A stretch of 64,000 nt of DNA from VAZQ01 sp963841705 (GTDB lineage: Bacteria; Pseudomonadota; Alphaproteobacteria; Rhizobiales; Xanthobacteraceae). The stretch lies in assembly GCA_963841705.1 (NCBI GenBank), contig CAWJDY010000043.1, positions 1-64,000 of the forward strand, written 5' to 3'. This document shows, piece by piece, positions 52,696-62,122 of this stretch (the stretch's first letter is position 1; every line of letters starts with the position of its first letter). The notes below the pieces were generated by a model. The model was not told the DNA's origin. It was given only the letters and a program-made list of their open reading frames with translations, and ran no database searches. The translations under genes were made by a program, and so were the position numbers.

Positions 52696-53868
52696 CTACG
52701 AGCCGGCGGGATAGGTGCCGATCAGGTTCCAGTGGCCTGCCTGCATCTCGATCACATAGACCGGCTTGAGCGCGTCTCCATTCTGGCCGAACGAGATAGG
52801 GCCTTCGAGCGCGGGATGGTTCTTCATGGCGCGCAGGGTGTCGCGAATGGCGGTGCGTTCCGCTGCGAGCTTGGCGGCATCGCCCGTCACCTTCGCCTCT
52901 TTCATGGCATAGGCATAGAACTGCACGATGTCGTAGGTCGCCGCGTCGAACTGCGAAGCGGCCGAGCGCTCGACGCCGGCGGCTTTTGCCCGCTTGACGA
53001 ATTCCTGGTCGAACGCCTTCGCCTTGTCGCTCACGCCGGGATAGAACGTGCTCGGGATCACGGTCCCGTTGCCGTCATTGCCCATGCGCCGGGCGAGCTC
53101 GGGGTCGCCGACGGTCGAGCCCGCGATCAGCCGGCCGCTGACCCCCTGCCGGCGCAGCTCCTGCGCCAGCCGGATCGCCGCGTCCGGACCGGCGCCGATG
53201 CCGATCAGGTCGCTCGCCTGGCTCTTGAGCTGCGAGACCTGGGTGGAGAGGTCGAACGCCTGCGTCTGAAAGGTGACGCTGCCTTTCACCTCGGTGCCGA
53301 ACTTTTTCATGATGCTCGGCAGCACCACCTCGCCCATGGTCTTCGAGATGACGTCGTCGGTGGCATAGGCGATCGAGCCGGTGGCGATGGGATAGTTCTT
53401 CTCCTGCAGCGTCCTCATCACCTTCTGAAACATGTAGCCTTCGTCGGAGGTGTTGCGCAGCCCGTAGGTGAAGGGCTCCGCGAGCTTCGGCGCGGAGGAC
53501 GCCATGGACATGGCGACCACCCCGATGCGCTCGCCGGCTGGAAATACGACCCGGCATTCGGCCGAGCTCAGGGGCCCGATCACCGCCAGCACATGATCGT
53601 CCTCCGCGAGCTTGCGCAGCCCGACCACGGCCTGATCGGGCTTGCCCGCGGTATCGAACGCAATGATCCGAAGCTTCTTGCCGGCGATGCCGCCGGCCGC
53701 ATTGATCTCGTCGACCGCCATCTGGGCGGCGATCTCGTTGGTGCGCGAGAGGGTCGCAAATGGACCCGCGCTCGAGGGCAGATAGCCCAAAAGGATGTCC
53801 TGCGCGCGTCCCGGCGCATGAGCAAGGATCAACAGAGCCGCTGCCAATCCCAACAGTCTTGCGTTCAT
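52696..53868 (-). CDS. livK: Branched-chain amino-acid-type ABC substrate-binding protein
   Basis: From the ATG at 53868 the product is 390 aa, after AGAGGAGAGAAGC. A signal peptide (MNARLLGLAAALLILAHAPG) is followed by a type I binding protein: DILLGYLPSSAGPFATLSRT, AVDEINAAGGIAGKKLRIIA, VIGPLSSAECRVVFPAGERI and SDLIGIGAGPDAAIR. In this lineage such receptors often bind aromatic acids rather than leucine. It is the last gene of the ubiD-livHMGF-K run and starts 17 bp after livF. Confidence 0.9.
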   Translation of the reverse strand: MNARLLGLAAALLILAHAPGRAQDILLGYLPSSAGPFATLSRTNEIAAQMAVDEINAAGGIAGKKLRIIAFDTAGKPDQAVVGLRKLAEDDHVLAVIGPLSSAECRVVFPAGERIGVVAMSMASSAPKLAEPFTYGLRNTSDEGYMFQKVMRTLQEKNYPIATGSIAYATDDVISKTMGEVVLPSIMKKFGTEVKGSVTFQTQAFDLSTQVSQLKSQASDLIGIGAGPDAAIRLAQELRRQGVSGRLIAGSTVGDPELARRMGNDGNGTVIPSTFYPGVSDKAKAFDQEFVKRAKAAGVERSAASQFDAATYDIVQFYAYAMKEAKVTGDAAKLAAERTAIRDTLRAMKNHPALEGPISFGQNGDALKPVYVIEMQAGHWNLIGTYPAGS

Positions 53869-53885
53869 TGCTTCTCTCCTCTGGT

Positions 53886-54608
53886 TCAAACAACCGCGCT
53901 GCGCCCGAGATACGCGTCGCGCAAGGACGGATCGGCGCGCAGCTGTGCCGGATTTCCTTCCATCACCTTGCGTCCGAGCTCCAGAACGTGGGCGCGCTCG
54001 GCGAGATCGAGCGCCCGATGCGTGTTCTGCTCCACCAGCAGGATGGCCAAGCCGCGCCGGCGATTGAGCTCGCCGATCAGAGCAAACACCTCGCCGGTCA
54101 ACCGCGGGCTCAGTCCGAGCGACGGCTCATCCAGCATCATCAGCCGGGGATTGGCAAGAAGGCCGCGCCCGATTGCGAGCATCTGCTGCTCGCCGCCGGA
54201 CAGAACCGAGGCCGGCAAGTGCCGCCTCGCGCCGAGGTTCGCGAAGCGCTCGTAGATGGCATCGACTTCCGCCTTCACGGCGTGCGCGTCGCGGCGCGCA
54301 AACGCGCCCATCAGCAGGTTCTCGTGCACGCTGAGACTCATGATGATGCGGCGGCCTTCGGGAACCAGGCTGAGGTTATGCCGCACCCGCCGGTGCGGCG
54401 GCCAATGACTGATATCGATACCGTCGAGAACGACTCTGCCGGCACTGACCGGCGCAAGCCCCATCACCGCCTTGAGCAGAGACGACTTGCCGGCGCCGTT
54501 CGCGCCGAGGACGGCGACGATCTCCCCCGCGCCGACTGCAAGCGAAACCCCGCGCACCGCATGAATGCGGCCGTAGCGCACATGCAGCTCCTCGAGCTCA
54601 AGACGCAT
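53886..54608 (-). CDS. livF: ABC transporter ATP-binding protein, LivF type
   Basis: From the ATG at 54608 (MRLELEELHVRYGRIHAVRG) the product is 240 aa. Walker A GANGAGKSS, the signature LSGGEQQMLAIGRGLLANPR and Walker B LMMLDEPSLGL are intact. The C-terminal VMEGNPAQLRADPSLRDAYL is typical of LivF. The start overlaps the end of livG by 11 bp. Confidence 0.93.
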   Translation of the reverse strand: MRLELEELHVRYGRIHAVRGVSLAVGAGEIVAVLGANGAGKSSLLKAVMGLAPVSAGRVVLDGIDISHWPPHRRVRHNLSLVPEGRRIIMSLSVHENLLMGAFARRDAHAVKAEVDAIYERFANLGARRHLPASVLSGGEQQMLAIGRGLLANPRLMMLDEPSLGLSPRLTGEVFALIGELNRRRGLAILLVEQNTHRALDLAERAHVLELGRKVMEGNPAQLRADPSLRDAYLGRSAVV

Positions 54609-55395
54609 GGCGCCGCTCGCCTGTCTGCGTGGCGTCGGTGCCGAGATAGGCTTCCCGCACCAGCGGGTCCTCGCGGATCTGATCGGGCGTGCCTTCGGCA
54701 ATGCGGCGGCCGAAATTGAGCACGATCACGTGGGCGCACAGAGCGCCGACGAAATGCATGTCGTGCTCGACGATCAGCATGGTGACGCCGCGCTCCCGGC
54801 TGACGGCGGCGAGGCGCTCGCGCAGCAGCTCGGTTTCGCGGGGATTGAGGCCCGCGGCCGGCTCGTCGAGCAGGAGGAGGCGCGGTTTTGCCATCAGCGC
54901 GCGAACGAGCTCGACCCGCTTCTGCAAGCCATACGGGAGGCTGCCCACGGCTGCGCGCTCATAGTCGCCAAGGCCGGCATCGGCGAGAGCTGCGCGCGCC
55001 TCCTCGCGCCAGCGATTGCGCGGAACGAGATTGACGGGTTGAAGCACGCCGCGCCATCCGCTGTTGCGGCAATGCTGCCCCACGAGCACGTTCTCGATCG
55101 CGCTCAGGTGCGGCATCAGCCGGATGTTCTGAAAGTTGCGTGCGATGCCGTGGTAAATGCGCTGCCGCGACGGAACCGCGCCGATGTCGTTTCCTTCGAG
55201 CAGCATCCGCCCGGCATCGATCGCATAAACGCCGGTGACGAGATTGAACACCGTGGTCTTGCCGGCGCCGTTGGGGCCGATCAGCGCGGTGCAGGCGCCA
55301 CGGGGGACGCAGAAGCTGAGATCATCGACGACGCGCAGGCCGCCGAAACTCTTGCTGACGTTCTCGAGCACCAGCATGGGCTGCGAGCTCGTCAT
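54598..55395 (-). CDS. livG: ABC transporter ATP-binding protein, LivG type
   Basis: From the ATG at 55395 (MTSSQPMLVLENVSKSFGGL) the product is 265 aa. Walker A GPNGAGKTT, the LivG-specific RIYHGIARNFQNIRLMPHLS stretch, the signature region SLPYGLQKRVELVRALMAKP (a variant of LSGGQ, as in LivG), Walker B LLLLDEPAAGLNPRE and HDMHFV are present. The start overlaps the livM stop by 4 bp. Confidence 0.93.
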   Translation of the reverse strand: MTSSQPMLVLENVSKSFGGLRVVDDLSFCVPRGACTALIGPNGAGKTTVFNLVTGVYAIDAGRMLLEGNDIGAVPSRQRIYHGIARNFQNIRLMPHLSAIENVLVGQHCRNSGWRGVLQPVNLVPRNRWREEARAALADAGLGDYERAAVGSLPYGLQKRVELVRALMAKPRLLLLDEPAAGLNPRETELLRERLAAVSRERGVTMLIVEHDMHFVGALCAHVIVLNFGRRIAEGTPDQIREDPLVREAYLGTDATQTGERRHAS

Positions 55396-56249
55396 GCCGG
55401 CTGCTCCGTGCGTTCGGGCTCGCGGTTGCTGCCAAGCAGGCGTCGCATCTGCGTGCCGGTGACGAGCCCCTGCGGTCGCACCACCATCACCAGGATCACG
55501 ATCGCGGCGAACAGCACGTAACGCCATTGCGCGCTGCCGCGCAGCAGCTCCGGGAGCAGCGTGAATACACCAGCGCCAAGCAAGGGTCCAAGCACGCTTT
55601 GGGTCCCCCCGAACAGAACATAAAGTACGATGGAAATGCTCAGCGAAAAGCCGAAATATTGGGCTTCGATATAGCTGAAATGATGAGCATAAAGGCCGCC
55701 GCCGATCCCCGCGAAGCCGGCGCCGAGCGTGAATGCCGCAACCTGAAAGGCGCGCACGTTGAGGCCCATGAGGTCGGCCACGCGCTCGTCATCGTGCACC
55801 GCAGTGATCGCGATGCCAAAACGCGTGGCGAAGAGGAGCCACACCACGATCATGACGCCCGCGGCGAAAGCAGCGATGGTGGGAAAGCGGATGAAGGCGG
55901 CAACGGGGTAGCCTGCGGCTCCGCCAACCACCTGCATGTTCAGGATCGAGGCGCGCACGATCTCGCCCAGCGCGAAGGTCGCGAGCGCAAGATAGATGCC
56001 GCGGGTGCGCAGCACCGGGACGGCGACGGCGAGCGCGATCAGGGCCGCGGCCAGTCCGCCGAGCGCAATGGCGGCAGCCGCGGGAATGGCGATATTGTTG
56101 CTGAGATACGCGGAGACATAGCCGCCAATGGCGGCAAACCCCGCGATGCCGAGATTGAGCTGCCCAGCTGCGATCGGCAGAAACGCGCCATAGGCGAAAA
56201 CCACGTTGATCGCGAGCAGGACCAGAATGCCTTCAACGTAGCCGCTCAC
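55392..56249 (-). CDS. livM: ABC transporter permease, LivM type
   Basis: From a GTG at 56249 (VSGYVEGILVLLAINVVFAY) the product is 285 aa with eight or more membrane segments. QLNLGIAGFAAIGGYVSAYL, VLRTRGIYLALATFALGEIV and the cytoplasmic loop AVHDDERVADLMGLNVRAFQ (EAA-like) identify LivM. FGGTQSVLGPLLGAGVFTLL lies near the end. The GTG overlaps the livH stop by four bases. Longer frames upstream are inside livH and not real. Confidence 0.92.
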   Translation of the reverse strand: MSGYVEGILVLLAINVVFAYGAFLPIAAGQLNLGIAGFAAIGGYVSAYLSNNIAIPAAAAIALGGLAAALIALAVAVPVLRTRGIYLALATFALGEIVRASILNMQVVGGAAGYPVAAFIRFPTIAAFAAGVMIVVWLLFATRFGIAITAVHDDERVADLMGLNVRAFQVAAFTLGAGFAGIGGGLYAHHFSYIEAQYFGFSLSISIVLYVLFGGTQSVLGPLLGAGVFTLLPELLRGSAQWRYVLFAAIVILVMVVRPQGLVTGTQMRRLLGSNREPERTEQPA

Positions 56250-57088
56250 GCACGCGCTCCCGTGCCGGTCGCGCCGAGCAGGCCGGTGGGGCGCAGCATC
56301 AGAATGACAAGGAGCAGGCCGTACACGGAGATATCGACGAAGTCGGCGCCGAAGAGGTCGATGGATACGACCTCCGCCCATCCGATGATGAGGCCGCCGA
56401 CGATGGCGCCCCAGGTGCTGCCCATGCCGCCGACCACCATTGCGGAAATTCCCTTGAGCCCCAGCGCTTCGCCCATGAAAGGATCCACCTGACGGTAGTT
56501 GACGGCAAACAGAACGCCGCCGAGCGCGGCGAAAACCCCGCTGATCAGAAACACGATCGGCACGATGCGGTGAATGTCGACGCCGAGAAGGAGCGCGGTG
56601 TCGGCGTCCTCGGCAATGGTGCGCAGCGCGCGCCCCAGCCGGGTCCTGGCAAGGACGAGCGAGAGCCCAGCGATCAGCACGATCGACAGGATCAGGCCGA
56701 CGAGCTGCGGCACGCTGACGACGAGACCTTTGACGCGCCAATCGGTGGCGGCAAAAAGACGCGGGATGCTCTGCAGGTCGGAGCCCCAATACGCCACCGC
56801 GAGATTCTCGAACAGAATGAGGAAGGCCATGGAGCTCACGAGCGGGACGAATTCCTCCGCCTTGCGCATCCAGCGCCAGGTGAAAAGCTCGACCGCAAGC
56901 GAGGCGCCGGCCCCCACAATGAGCGCGCCGCCGGCGGCAAGCGGCCAGGGGACTGCGTTGCGCACCAGCGCCCAGGTCAGCATGCCGCCGATCATGAACA
57001 GCCCGGGAATGCTGAAATTGAGAAATCGCAGGACGCCGATGCCGAGCGTCAGGGCGACGGCGACCATGGCGTAGATGGAGCCGAGCAT
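56246..57088 (-). CDS. livH: ABC transporter permease, LivH type
   Basis: The product is at least 280 aa with eight membrane segments. MLGSIYAMVAVALTLGIGVL and FLNFSIPGLFMIGGMLTWAL are LivH marks, and TIAEDADTALLLGVDIHRIV is the ATPase-contact loop, with GVLFAVNYRQVDPFMGEALG following. Homologues usually start about 11 residues earlier (IFSQQIVNGL), and the frame is open there with an ATT at 57121, so the true start may be upstream of the first ATG. Confidence 0.9.
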   Translation of the reverse strand: MLGSIYAMVAVALTLGIGVLRFLNFSIPGLFMIGGMLTWALVRNAVPWPLAAGGALIVGAGASLAVELFTWRWMRKAEEFVPLVSSMAFLILFENLAVAYWGSDLQSIPRLFAATDWRVKGLVVSVPQLVGLILSIVLIAGLSLVLARTRLGRALRTIAEDADTALLLGVDIHRIVPIVFLISGVFAALGGVLFAVNYRQVDPFMGEALGLKGISAMVVGGMGSTWGAIVGGLIIGWAEVVSIDLFGADFVDISVYGLLLVILMLRPTGLLGATGTGARA

Positions 57089-57164
57089 CAGGCCGTTGAC
57101 GATCTGCTGGGAGAAAATGGCAGCCCTCTCGATCCGATCGCCAACGAGCGCACGCCGGCTGCGA

Positions 57165-57494
57165 TCAGAATACCAGCTTGACGATCATGGCCTCATGCGT
57201 CAGTTCGCCGTCGAACGGCGGAAATTTGTGAAAATCATCACGTGCTTGCCGGCGTGCGTCTGAGCGCAGCGCCGTGTTGAGATCGCTCGCGCTGTCGAAT
57301 TGCATCTGCGCGAGCAGGAAAGTATCGCCGCGCCGCACCGGAAACGGATCGCTTGAGGCAACGGGGCGATGCAGGATGAGCGAACGGATGCCGGGAAAGC
57401 GCCGCAGCAGCGCGGCGTGCTCTCCCTCGTAATAGGCGTGAAACGCCTCCGGATCGCTCGCAGAGCCGCGATATCTCACGAAATACGAGATCAT
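57165..57494 (-). CDS. EthD-family small protein
   Basis: The product is 109 aa, MISYFVRYRGSASDPEAFHA then YYEGEHAALLRRFPGIRSLI, the EthD/dimeric ferredoxin-like pattern, and ends FDGELTHEAMIVKLVF. Family members assist in degradation of ethers or aromatic compounds and may act as isomerases. It starts 7 bp after the upstream carboxymuconolactone decarboxylase gene and belongs to the same run. Confidence 0.85.
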   Translation of the reverse strand: MISYFVRYRGSASDPEAFHAYYEGEHAALLRRFPGIRSLILHRPVASSDPFPVRRGDTFLLAQMQFDSASDLNTALRSDARRQARDDFHKFPPFDGELTHEAMIVKLVF

Positions 57495-57501
57495 GCCGCC
57501 G

Positions 57502-58134
57502 CTAGAGATTGACGTATCCCGTATCGCGCAGCAGGGTGGACTCCACCGGGATGTGCAGGCTGTCGTGCACGGTGTTGTAGAACTTCCAGAAGCCGACCAG
57601 ACATGCGAGCTCCACGATCTGCGGCGGCGTCAAGTGCTGCTTCAGCCGTTGCAGGAGCTCGTCCGGCACCGAGGTCGGATCTTCGGAAGCCGACCGGACG
57701 TAATCGAAGCACACCTGCTCCATCTCGTTTGCCGGCGAGTAGGCGCCGGTGATGATGTCTTGCAGCTCTTCCTCGCTCAGCTCCCAGCCTTCGAACCCCT
57801 GCTCCTTCGGCTTTTTCAGCATGGAACAGCTGTGCGCGGTGCAGTAGGCGCAGCCGTTGATGACGCAGGCAACCGCCGCGAGCTTGCGCTTGAGCAGCTG
57901 ATCGAGCGTCGAGGACGGATCGCGCATGACGTTGCTGTTGAGCTTCCAGAGCGTCTCGGCAATCTCCGGACGATGCGCGTAGAGCTTGAGCGCATTGGGC
58001 AGGAATCCCATGCGTTTCTTGTAAGGCTCGACCACGGGCTTAAGCCGCGGGTCGAACTCCGCCTCGGGCATGTAGGGAATGAACGGCTCGGCCTCGAAAA
58101 GAACCTTGGGCTTGGGCGGCGTGATGGCATCCAT
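57502..58134 (-). CDS. Carboxymuconolactone decarboxylase/AhpD-family protein
   Basis: AAGGAGGACATC gives a strong site for the ATG at 58134 (MDAITPPKPKVLFEAEPFIP). The product is 210 aa. The CMD core is RKLAAVACVINGCAYCTAHS with the redox-type CxxC (CAYC), followed by YSPANEMEQVCFDYVRSASE and PPQIVELACLVGFWKFYNTV. The CxxC plus His suggests an AhpD-like peroxidase or decarboxylase. It starts 11 bp after ubiD and precedes ethD. Confidence 0.88.
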   Translation of the reverse strand: MDAITPPKPKVLFEAEPFIPYMPEAEFDPRLKPVVEPYKKRMGFLPNALKLYAHRPEIAETLWKLNSNVMRDPSSTLDQLLKRKLAAVACVINGCAYCTAHSCSMLKKPKEQGFEGWELSEEELQDIITGAYSPANEMEQVCFDYVRSASEDPTSVPDELLQRLKQHLTPPQIVELACLVGFWKFYNTVHDSLHIPVESTLLRDTGYVNL

Positions 58135-58145
58135 GATGTCCTCCT

Positions 58146-59555
58146 TCAGAGATAATCGGCGAGCTTGACCTTGCCCCAGTTGCGCGGCCATGCCCGTTCG
58201 AAGTCCGCGGGATCGTGGCGCGATTTGGCGGTGGCATCGATCCCCATCTTGCCGACGATGCGCCAGGGATACTGTCCTTCGAGCGGACGCGCCGAGGGAT
58301 CGTAGGGCGACCCGCGCGTATTCGGCACCACGATCACGTCGCGGGCCGGGTCGCAGCGCGTCGCGATGGCATGATAAACGTCGCCAGGATTGTCGAGATC
58401 GGTATCCGGCGACACCGCGACCACGAGCTTGGTGTTGAGCCAGGGCGCACCCATCGCCAGCATCAAAGCGTCGTTGACCATGCCTTCGCGCGGATAGTCG
58501 AACTGGATGATGCAGGAGAGCGCCGCGCCCCAGGTCGGGAAGCGCACGTCCTTGACGGCAAGTCCGATCTCGCTCAGCCGATTGTACAACACCGCCTCGT
58601 GACACAGCCGCGGCAGCGGCTGGTGGTCGGTATCGGGACAGGTCTGGTGATTACGATAGATCGGCCGGTCGCCGCGCATGGTGATGGCGGTAATCTCGAC
58701 CTCCGGCAGGTTCTCGTAGTGCGGCAGATTGTACATCGAGGGCGAAGTGACGTCGCCGACCTTGAACTTTTCCTTGAGGTTCACGTGCCCCTCGACCACA
58801 ATCTCGGCTTCCGCGGGAACATTGATCTCCAGCGTCTCGCAAGGAACCATCTCGACATCACGATCCATGATGGTGCCGACCATCTCCATCTCGCCCCAGG
58901 CGTCCATGTGCAGGCCGGAGAAATTGGCCATGATCTCGTAGGCCGGCGGCACGCCGAATACGAACGCGATCGGCATCTCGTCCCGGCCCATCTCGCGGTA
59001 CTTCCCCATGATGACGTGCGAGTGCGGCGTGACGAAGCTGATGAGACCGCGGCGCGGACCGACCGCGTGGGTGCCGGCGTGGCAGGAATTATAGAAGCCG
59101 GTCTCGGGATCGCGGATGATGTTCATGGCGGTGACGTAGGGTGCTGCGTCCTTGTCCTTGTGAAAGGGGATCGGCAGCTCCGTCCAGTCTGCCTCGTTAT
59201 GAAGCTTGACCACTTCCTTCACCGGCCCGCTCTTGACCGGCTTCAGTCCGCGCGGCGGCTGACGCAGCCGGAAGGCGAGCGTGCGCAAGTAATTCTCCGG
59301 CGTTGTTCCCAGCGCGCGCGCCTGCGCGCGCCGCGTCTTCACCAGGATGTCGCACAGCCTGAAGCCTGGCTTCTCAACGATATTCTCGAACACGATCGGC
59401 TGGTCGCTCTGGGCGGAGAGCGCGCCGATATCGGCCATGTGGACCGGCTTGGTGATGCGCGTGACGATGTCGCCATTGCTGGCGAGAAAGCCGCGCAGCG
59501 AGGCATCGAGCGGCTTTCCAGGCGGCGGTGGCCGGTGGCTGACGGAGAGCGCCAT
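58146..59555 (-). CDS. ubiD: UbiD-family decarboxylase
   Basis: UbiD enzymes use prenylated FMN to (de)carboxylate aromatic or alpha,beta-unsaturated acids. The product is 469 aa. Marks include PYVTAMNIIRDPETGFYNSC, HAVGPRRGLISFVTPHSHVI, MPIAFVFGVPPAYEIMANFS and ETLEINVPAEAEIVVEGHVN, with the EIVVEG segment of the active site, and the late LDNPGDVYHAIATRCDPARD. The cofactor-making UbiX gene is not in the window. It is the first gene of the catabolic and transport run, divergent from pirin. Confidence 0.9.
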   Translation of the reverse strand: MALSVSHRPPPPGKPLDASLRGFLASNGDIVTRITKPVHMADIGALSAQSDQPIVFENIVEKPGFRLCDILVKTRRAQARALGTTPENYLRTLAFRLRQPPRGLKPVKSGPVKEVVKLHNEADWTELPIPFHKDKDAAPYVTAMNIIRDPETGFYNSCHAGTHAVGPRRGLISFVTPHSHVIMGKYREMGRDEMPIAFVFGVPPAYEIMANFSGLHMDAWGEMEMVGTIMDRDVEMVPCETLEINVPAEAEIVVEGHVNLKEKFKVGDVTSPSMYNLPHYENLPEVEITAITMRGDRPIYRNHQTCPDTDHQPLPRLCHEAVLYNRLSEIGLAVKDVRFPTWGAALSCIIQFDYPREGMVNDALMLAMGAPWLNTKLVVAVSPDTDLDNPGDVYHAIATRCDPARDVIVVPNTRGSPYDPSARPLEGQYPWRIVGKMGIDATAKSRHDPADFERAWPRNWGKVKLADYL

Positions 59556-59771
59556 CGCGATCCTCCATTTGCTTGAACACCTTTAGTAGCCGACCTAGCC
59601 GAGTCAAGGCGCAGGAGGACGCGGGAAGCGCGCAGTTGAGGCATCCCCTCGCTGAGGTTTGCCTCCTTGTCGCTGCGTGTCGGTCGCCTATGTAGCCTTG
59701 GTGTCAACCCTGCAACGGAGATGCGCTGCCATGGCGAGCACACGCATGCCGCAGCGGCAAGGAAACCTGAA
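59556..59771. promoter_or_regulatory. Divergent promoter region of ubiD and pirin genes
   Basis: This 216-bp space separates the divergent ubiD and pirin genes and must hold both promoters. No operator motif was recognised and no regulator gene lies next to it. Confidence 0.4.
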
Positions 59772-60677
59772 ATGTCCATTCGACCTGTCAAACGCATCGT
59801 CCAATCCACGCCGGCGATCGAGGGTGCCGGAGTGAAGCTGCGCCGCGCCTTCGGCTTCGGGAACACCAGCGAGCTTGATCCCTTTCTGCTGCTCGATGAT
59901 TTTCGCAACGACCGTCCCGAGGACTATCGCGCCGGTTTCCCCTGGCATCCCCATCGCGGCATCGAGACCATCACCTATGTGCTGGCGGGGACAGTGGAGC
60001 ACGGCGACAGCCTGGGCAATCGCGGCAGGCTCGGAGCGGGCGACGTCCAGTGGATGACGGCGGGCAGCGGCATTCTCCACCAGGAAATGCCGCAGGGCGA
60101 CGCGCAGGGGCGCATGCACGGATTTCAGCTGTGGGCGAACCTGCCCTCCTGCCTGAAAATGACGCCCCCGCGCTATCAGGACATCAAGGCTGCGGAGATC
60201 GCCGAGATCACCGATGACGACGGCACCAGGGTGCGGGTGATCTGCGGCGAGTTCCGGGGCAAGCGCGGCCCGGTCGAAGGGGTCGCCGCCGACCCGCGCT
60301 ATCTCGACGTGCTCGTGCCGCCGGGGCGACGCAAGATCTTGCCGGTCGAGACCGAGCGGCATGCCTTCGCCTATGTGTTCGAGGGCTCCGGCAGCTTCCG
60401 CTCCGCATCCGAGCCATTCGGCGTGCTGACAGAGAAGGACGGCAATGGCGCGGAGGCGTTGGTGCGCGAGCGCACGGGCAATCGCTCATTGGTGCTCTTC
60501 GACAGCGGCGACGAGGTGACCGTCACCGCCGGAGACGATGGCATCCGGTTCCTGCTGGTCTCGGGGAAACCAATCGAGGAGCCCGTGGCCTGGTACGGTC
60601 CGATCGTGATGAACACCCAGGCCGAGCTCCAGCGGGCGATAGCCGAGCTGCGCGACGGCAGCTTCATTAAACAGTAG
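59772..60677 (+). CDS. Pirin-family protein
   Basis: From the ATG at 59772 (MSIRPVKRIVQSTPAIEGAG) the product is 301 aa. The cupin metal site is in GFPWHPHRGIETITYVLAG and VEHGDSLGNRG, with QWMTAGSGILHQEMPQ (His and Glu). GFQLWANLP and the second-domain AYVFEGSGSFR are typical. Bacterial pirins include quercetinases and redox regulators. Its position beside UbiD suggests a role in aromatic compound oxidation; this is inference. Confidence 0.92.
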   Translation: MSIRPVKRIVQSTPAIEGAGVKLRRAFGFGNTSELDPFLLLDDFRNDRPEDYRAGFPWHPHRGIETITYVLAGTVEHGDSLGNRGRLGAGDVQWMTAGSGILHQEMPQGDAQGRMHGFQLWANLPSCLKMTPPRYQDIKAAEIAEITDDDGTRVRVICGEFRGKRGPVEGVAADPRYLDVLVPPGRRKILPVETERHAFAYVFEGSGSFRSASEPFGVLTEKDGNGAEALVRERTGNRSLVLFDSGDEVTVTAGDDGIRFLLVSGKPIEEPVAWYGPIVMNTQAELQRAIAELRDGSFIKQ

Positions 60678-60825
60678 CCCGCGGATTGAGCATCCTCTCG
60701 TCACGGCCGGGCTCGTCCCGGTCAATTCGCTCTAGGCTCCACTTCTCGTTCTCTCATTCACGGAATTCTGAAAATGATCTAGGCTCTCCCGGCAGGTACT
60801 GGCCTGCAAGCCGGGAGGAAACGCC

Positions 60826-62064
60826 ATGGACCTGATTGCCGACCGCGGCCGTCGTGTTGCCATCGAGGAGCTCAACACCAGCCGCCTGCTCGCGCATGCG
60901 AGGAAACAGGCGCAGCAGCGCCGGCTCGATGATGTCCTCATCGTCGATGTCGATGCGCATCATTACGAGAACGAGTGCGTGGACGAGTTTCTCCCGTTCA
61001 TGGAGAACGACGTTCTGCGCCAGCTCACGGTTTCCGGCCGCAGCAAGGGCCGTGGCAGCGCAATCCCAAGCCCGGCGACGGGATTTCAGGACATGGGCGG
61101 CCGCATCACGCGCTATCCGCTGCGCGCATCGGAAAAGACGGGACGCACCCAGCTGCGCGACGTGGAGCTGGGGCAGCGCTGGATGGACGCCATGAGCGTC
61201 GATTACTCATGCCTGTTTCCGACCTTGATGCTCGCCATCGGCTTGCATCCCGATGCGCAAATGGAGGTCGAGCTGTGCTGGGCCTACAATCGCTGGCTCA
61301 CGGAAAAGGCGCTGCCGGAGGCGGGCGGGCGCTTGTACTCGATGCTCACGCTGCCGCTCTCGGACCCCGATGCCTGCATGCGGCAGATCGAGACCTTCGG
61401 CGGGCGCAAATACGTGACCGGCTTCATGATCACCTGCGTGCGCTCGCTGCCGATTCATCACAATGCCCACATGAAGATATTCCGCGCGCTGGAAGAGCGC
61501 GGTCTGGCGCTCTCCTTTCATTCCGCCATCAACCCGACCGAGCCGGTGTTCAAGAGCCTCAACCGTTTCGCCTCGGTGCACGGGCTGGGCTTTCCGTTCT
61601 ACAACATCCTGCATGCGACCAACTGGGTCACCAACGGGCTCGGCGAGCGCTTTCCCAGGCTTCCGGTGATCTGGATCGAAGGAGGCCTGGCCTGGGTGCC
61701 GTTCCTGATGCAGCGGCTCGATCATGAATTCATGCTGCGCAGCTCCGAGTATCCGCTCCTGAAGAAGAAGCCGAGCGATTACATGCGCGACATGTACTAT
61801 GCCTCCCAGCCGATGGAGGCCGAGAACATGCGGGCGCTGGAGTGCACGCTGGAGATGATCGATGCGCAAGATCATCTGCTCTATGCCTCCGACTATCCGC
61901 ACTGGGATTTCGATCTGCCGTGCCGGATCTGGGATCTGCCCTTCCTGTCGGAAAAGGCCAAGCACAAGATCCTCGGCGGCACCGCGGCGCGGCTCTTCAA
62001 GCTGCCGCCGCGCACCGCCGAGCAGAAGAAGAATCTGCAGCGCTTCGGCAATCTGGCGGCGTAA
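60826..62064 (+). CDS. ACMSD-type amidohydrolase (PF04909)
   Basis: The product is 412 aa. Metal ligands are visible in IVDVDAHHYENE (about 39-50) and in LLYASDYPHWDFDLPCRIWD. LALSFHSAINPTEP carries another His, and VIWIEGGLAWVPFLMQRLDH is the family segment before the end. Relatives decarboxylate or hydrolyse aromatic acids (ACMSD, 5-carboxyvanillate, 2,6-dihydroxybenzoate types). GGGAGGAAACGCC precedes the ATG. A seven-codon frame MAKIDLE at 62090 follows and may be what is left of a next gene. Confidence 0.9.
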   Translation: MDLIADRGRRVAIEELNTSRLLAHARKQAQQRRLDDVLIVDVDAHHYENECVDEFLPFMENDVLRQLTVSGRSKGRGSAIPSPATGFQDMGGRITRYPLRASEKTGRTQLRDVELGQRWMDAMSVDYSCLFPTLMLAIGLHPDAQMEVELCWAYNRWLTEKALPEAGGRLYSMLTLPLSDPDACMRQIETFGGRKYVTGFMITCVRSLPIHHNAHMKIFRALEERGLALSFHSAINPTEPVFKSLNRFASVHGLGFPFYNILHATNWVTNGLGERFPRLPVIWIEGGLAWVPFLMQRLDHEFMLRSSEYPLLKKKPSDYMRDMYYASQPMEAENMRALECTLEMIDAQDHLLYASDYPHWDFDLPCRIWDLPFLSEKAKHKILGGTAARLFKLPPRTAEQKKNLQRFGNLAA

Positions 62065-62122
62065 GTCGCCCTGAGACGAGGTGATTGCGATGGCCAAGAT
62101 CGACCTGGAGTAGAGTGCATCA

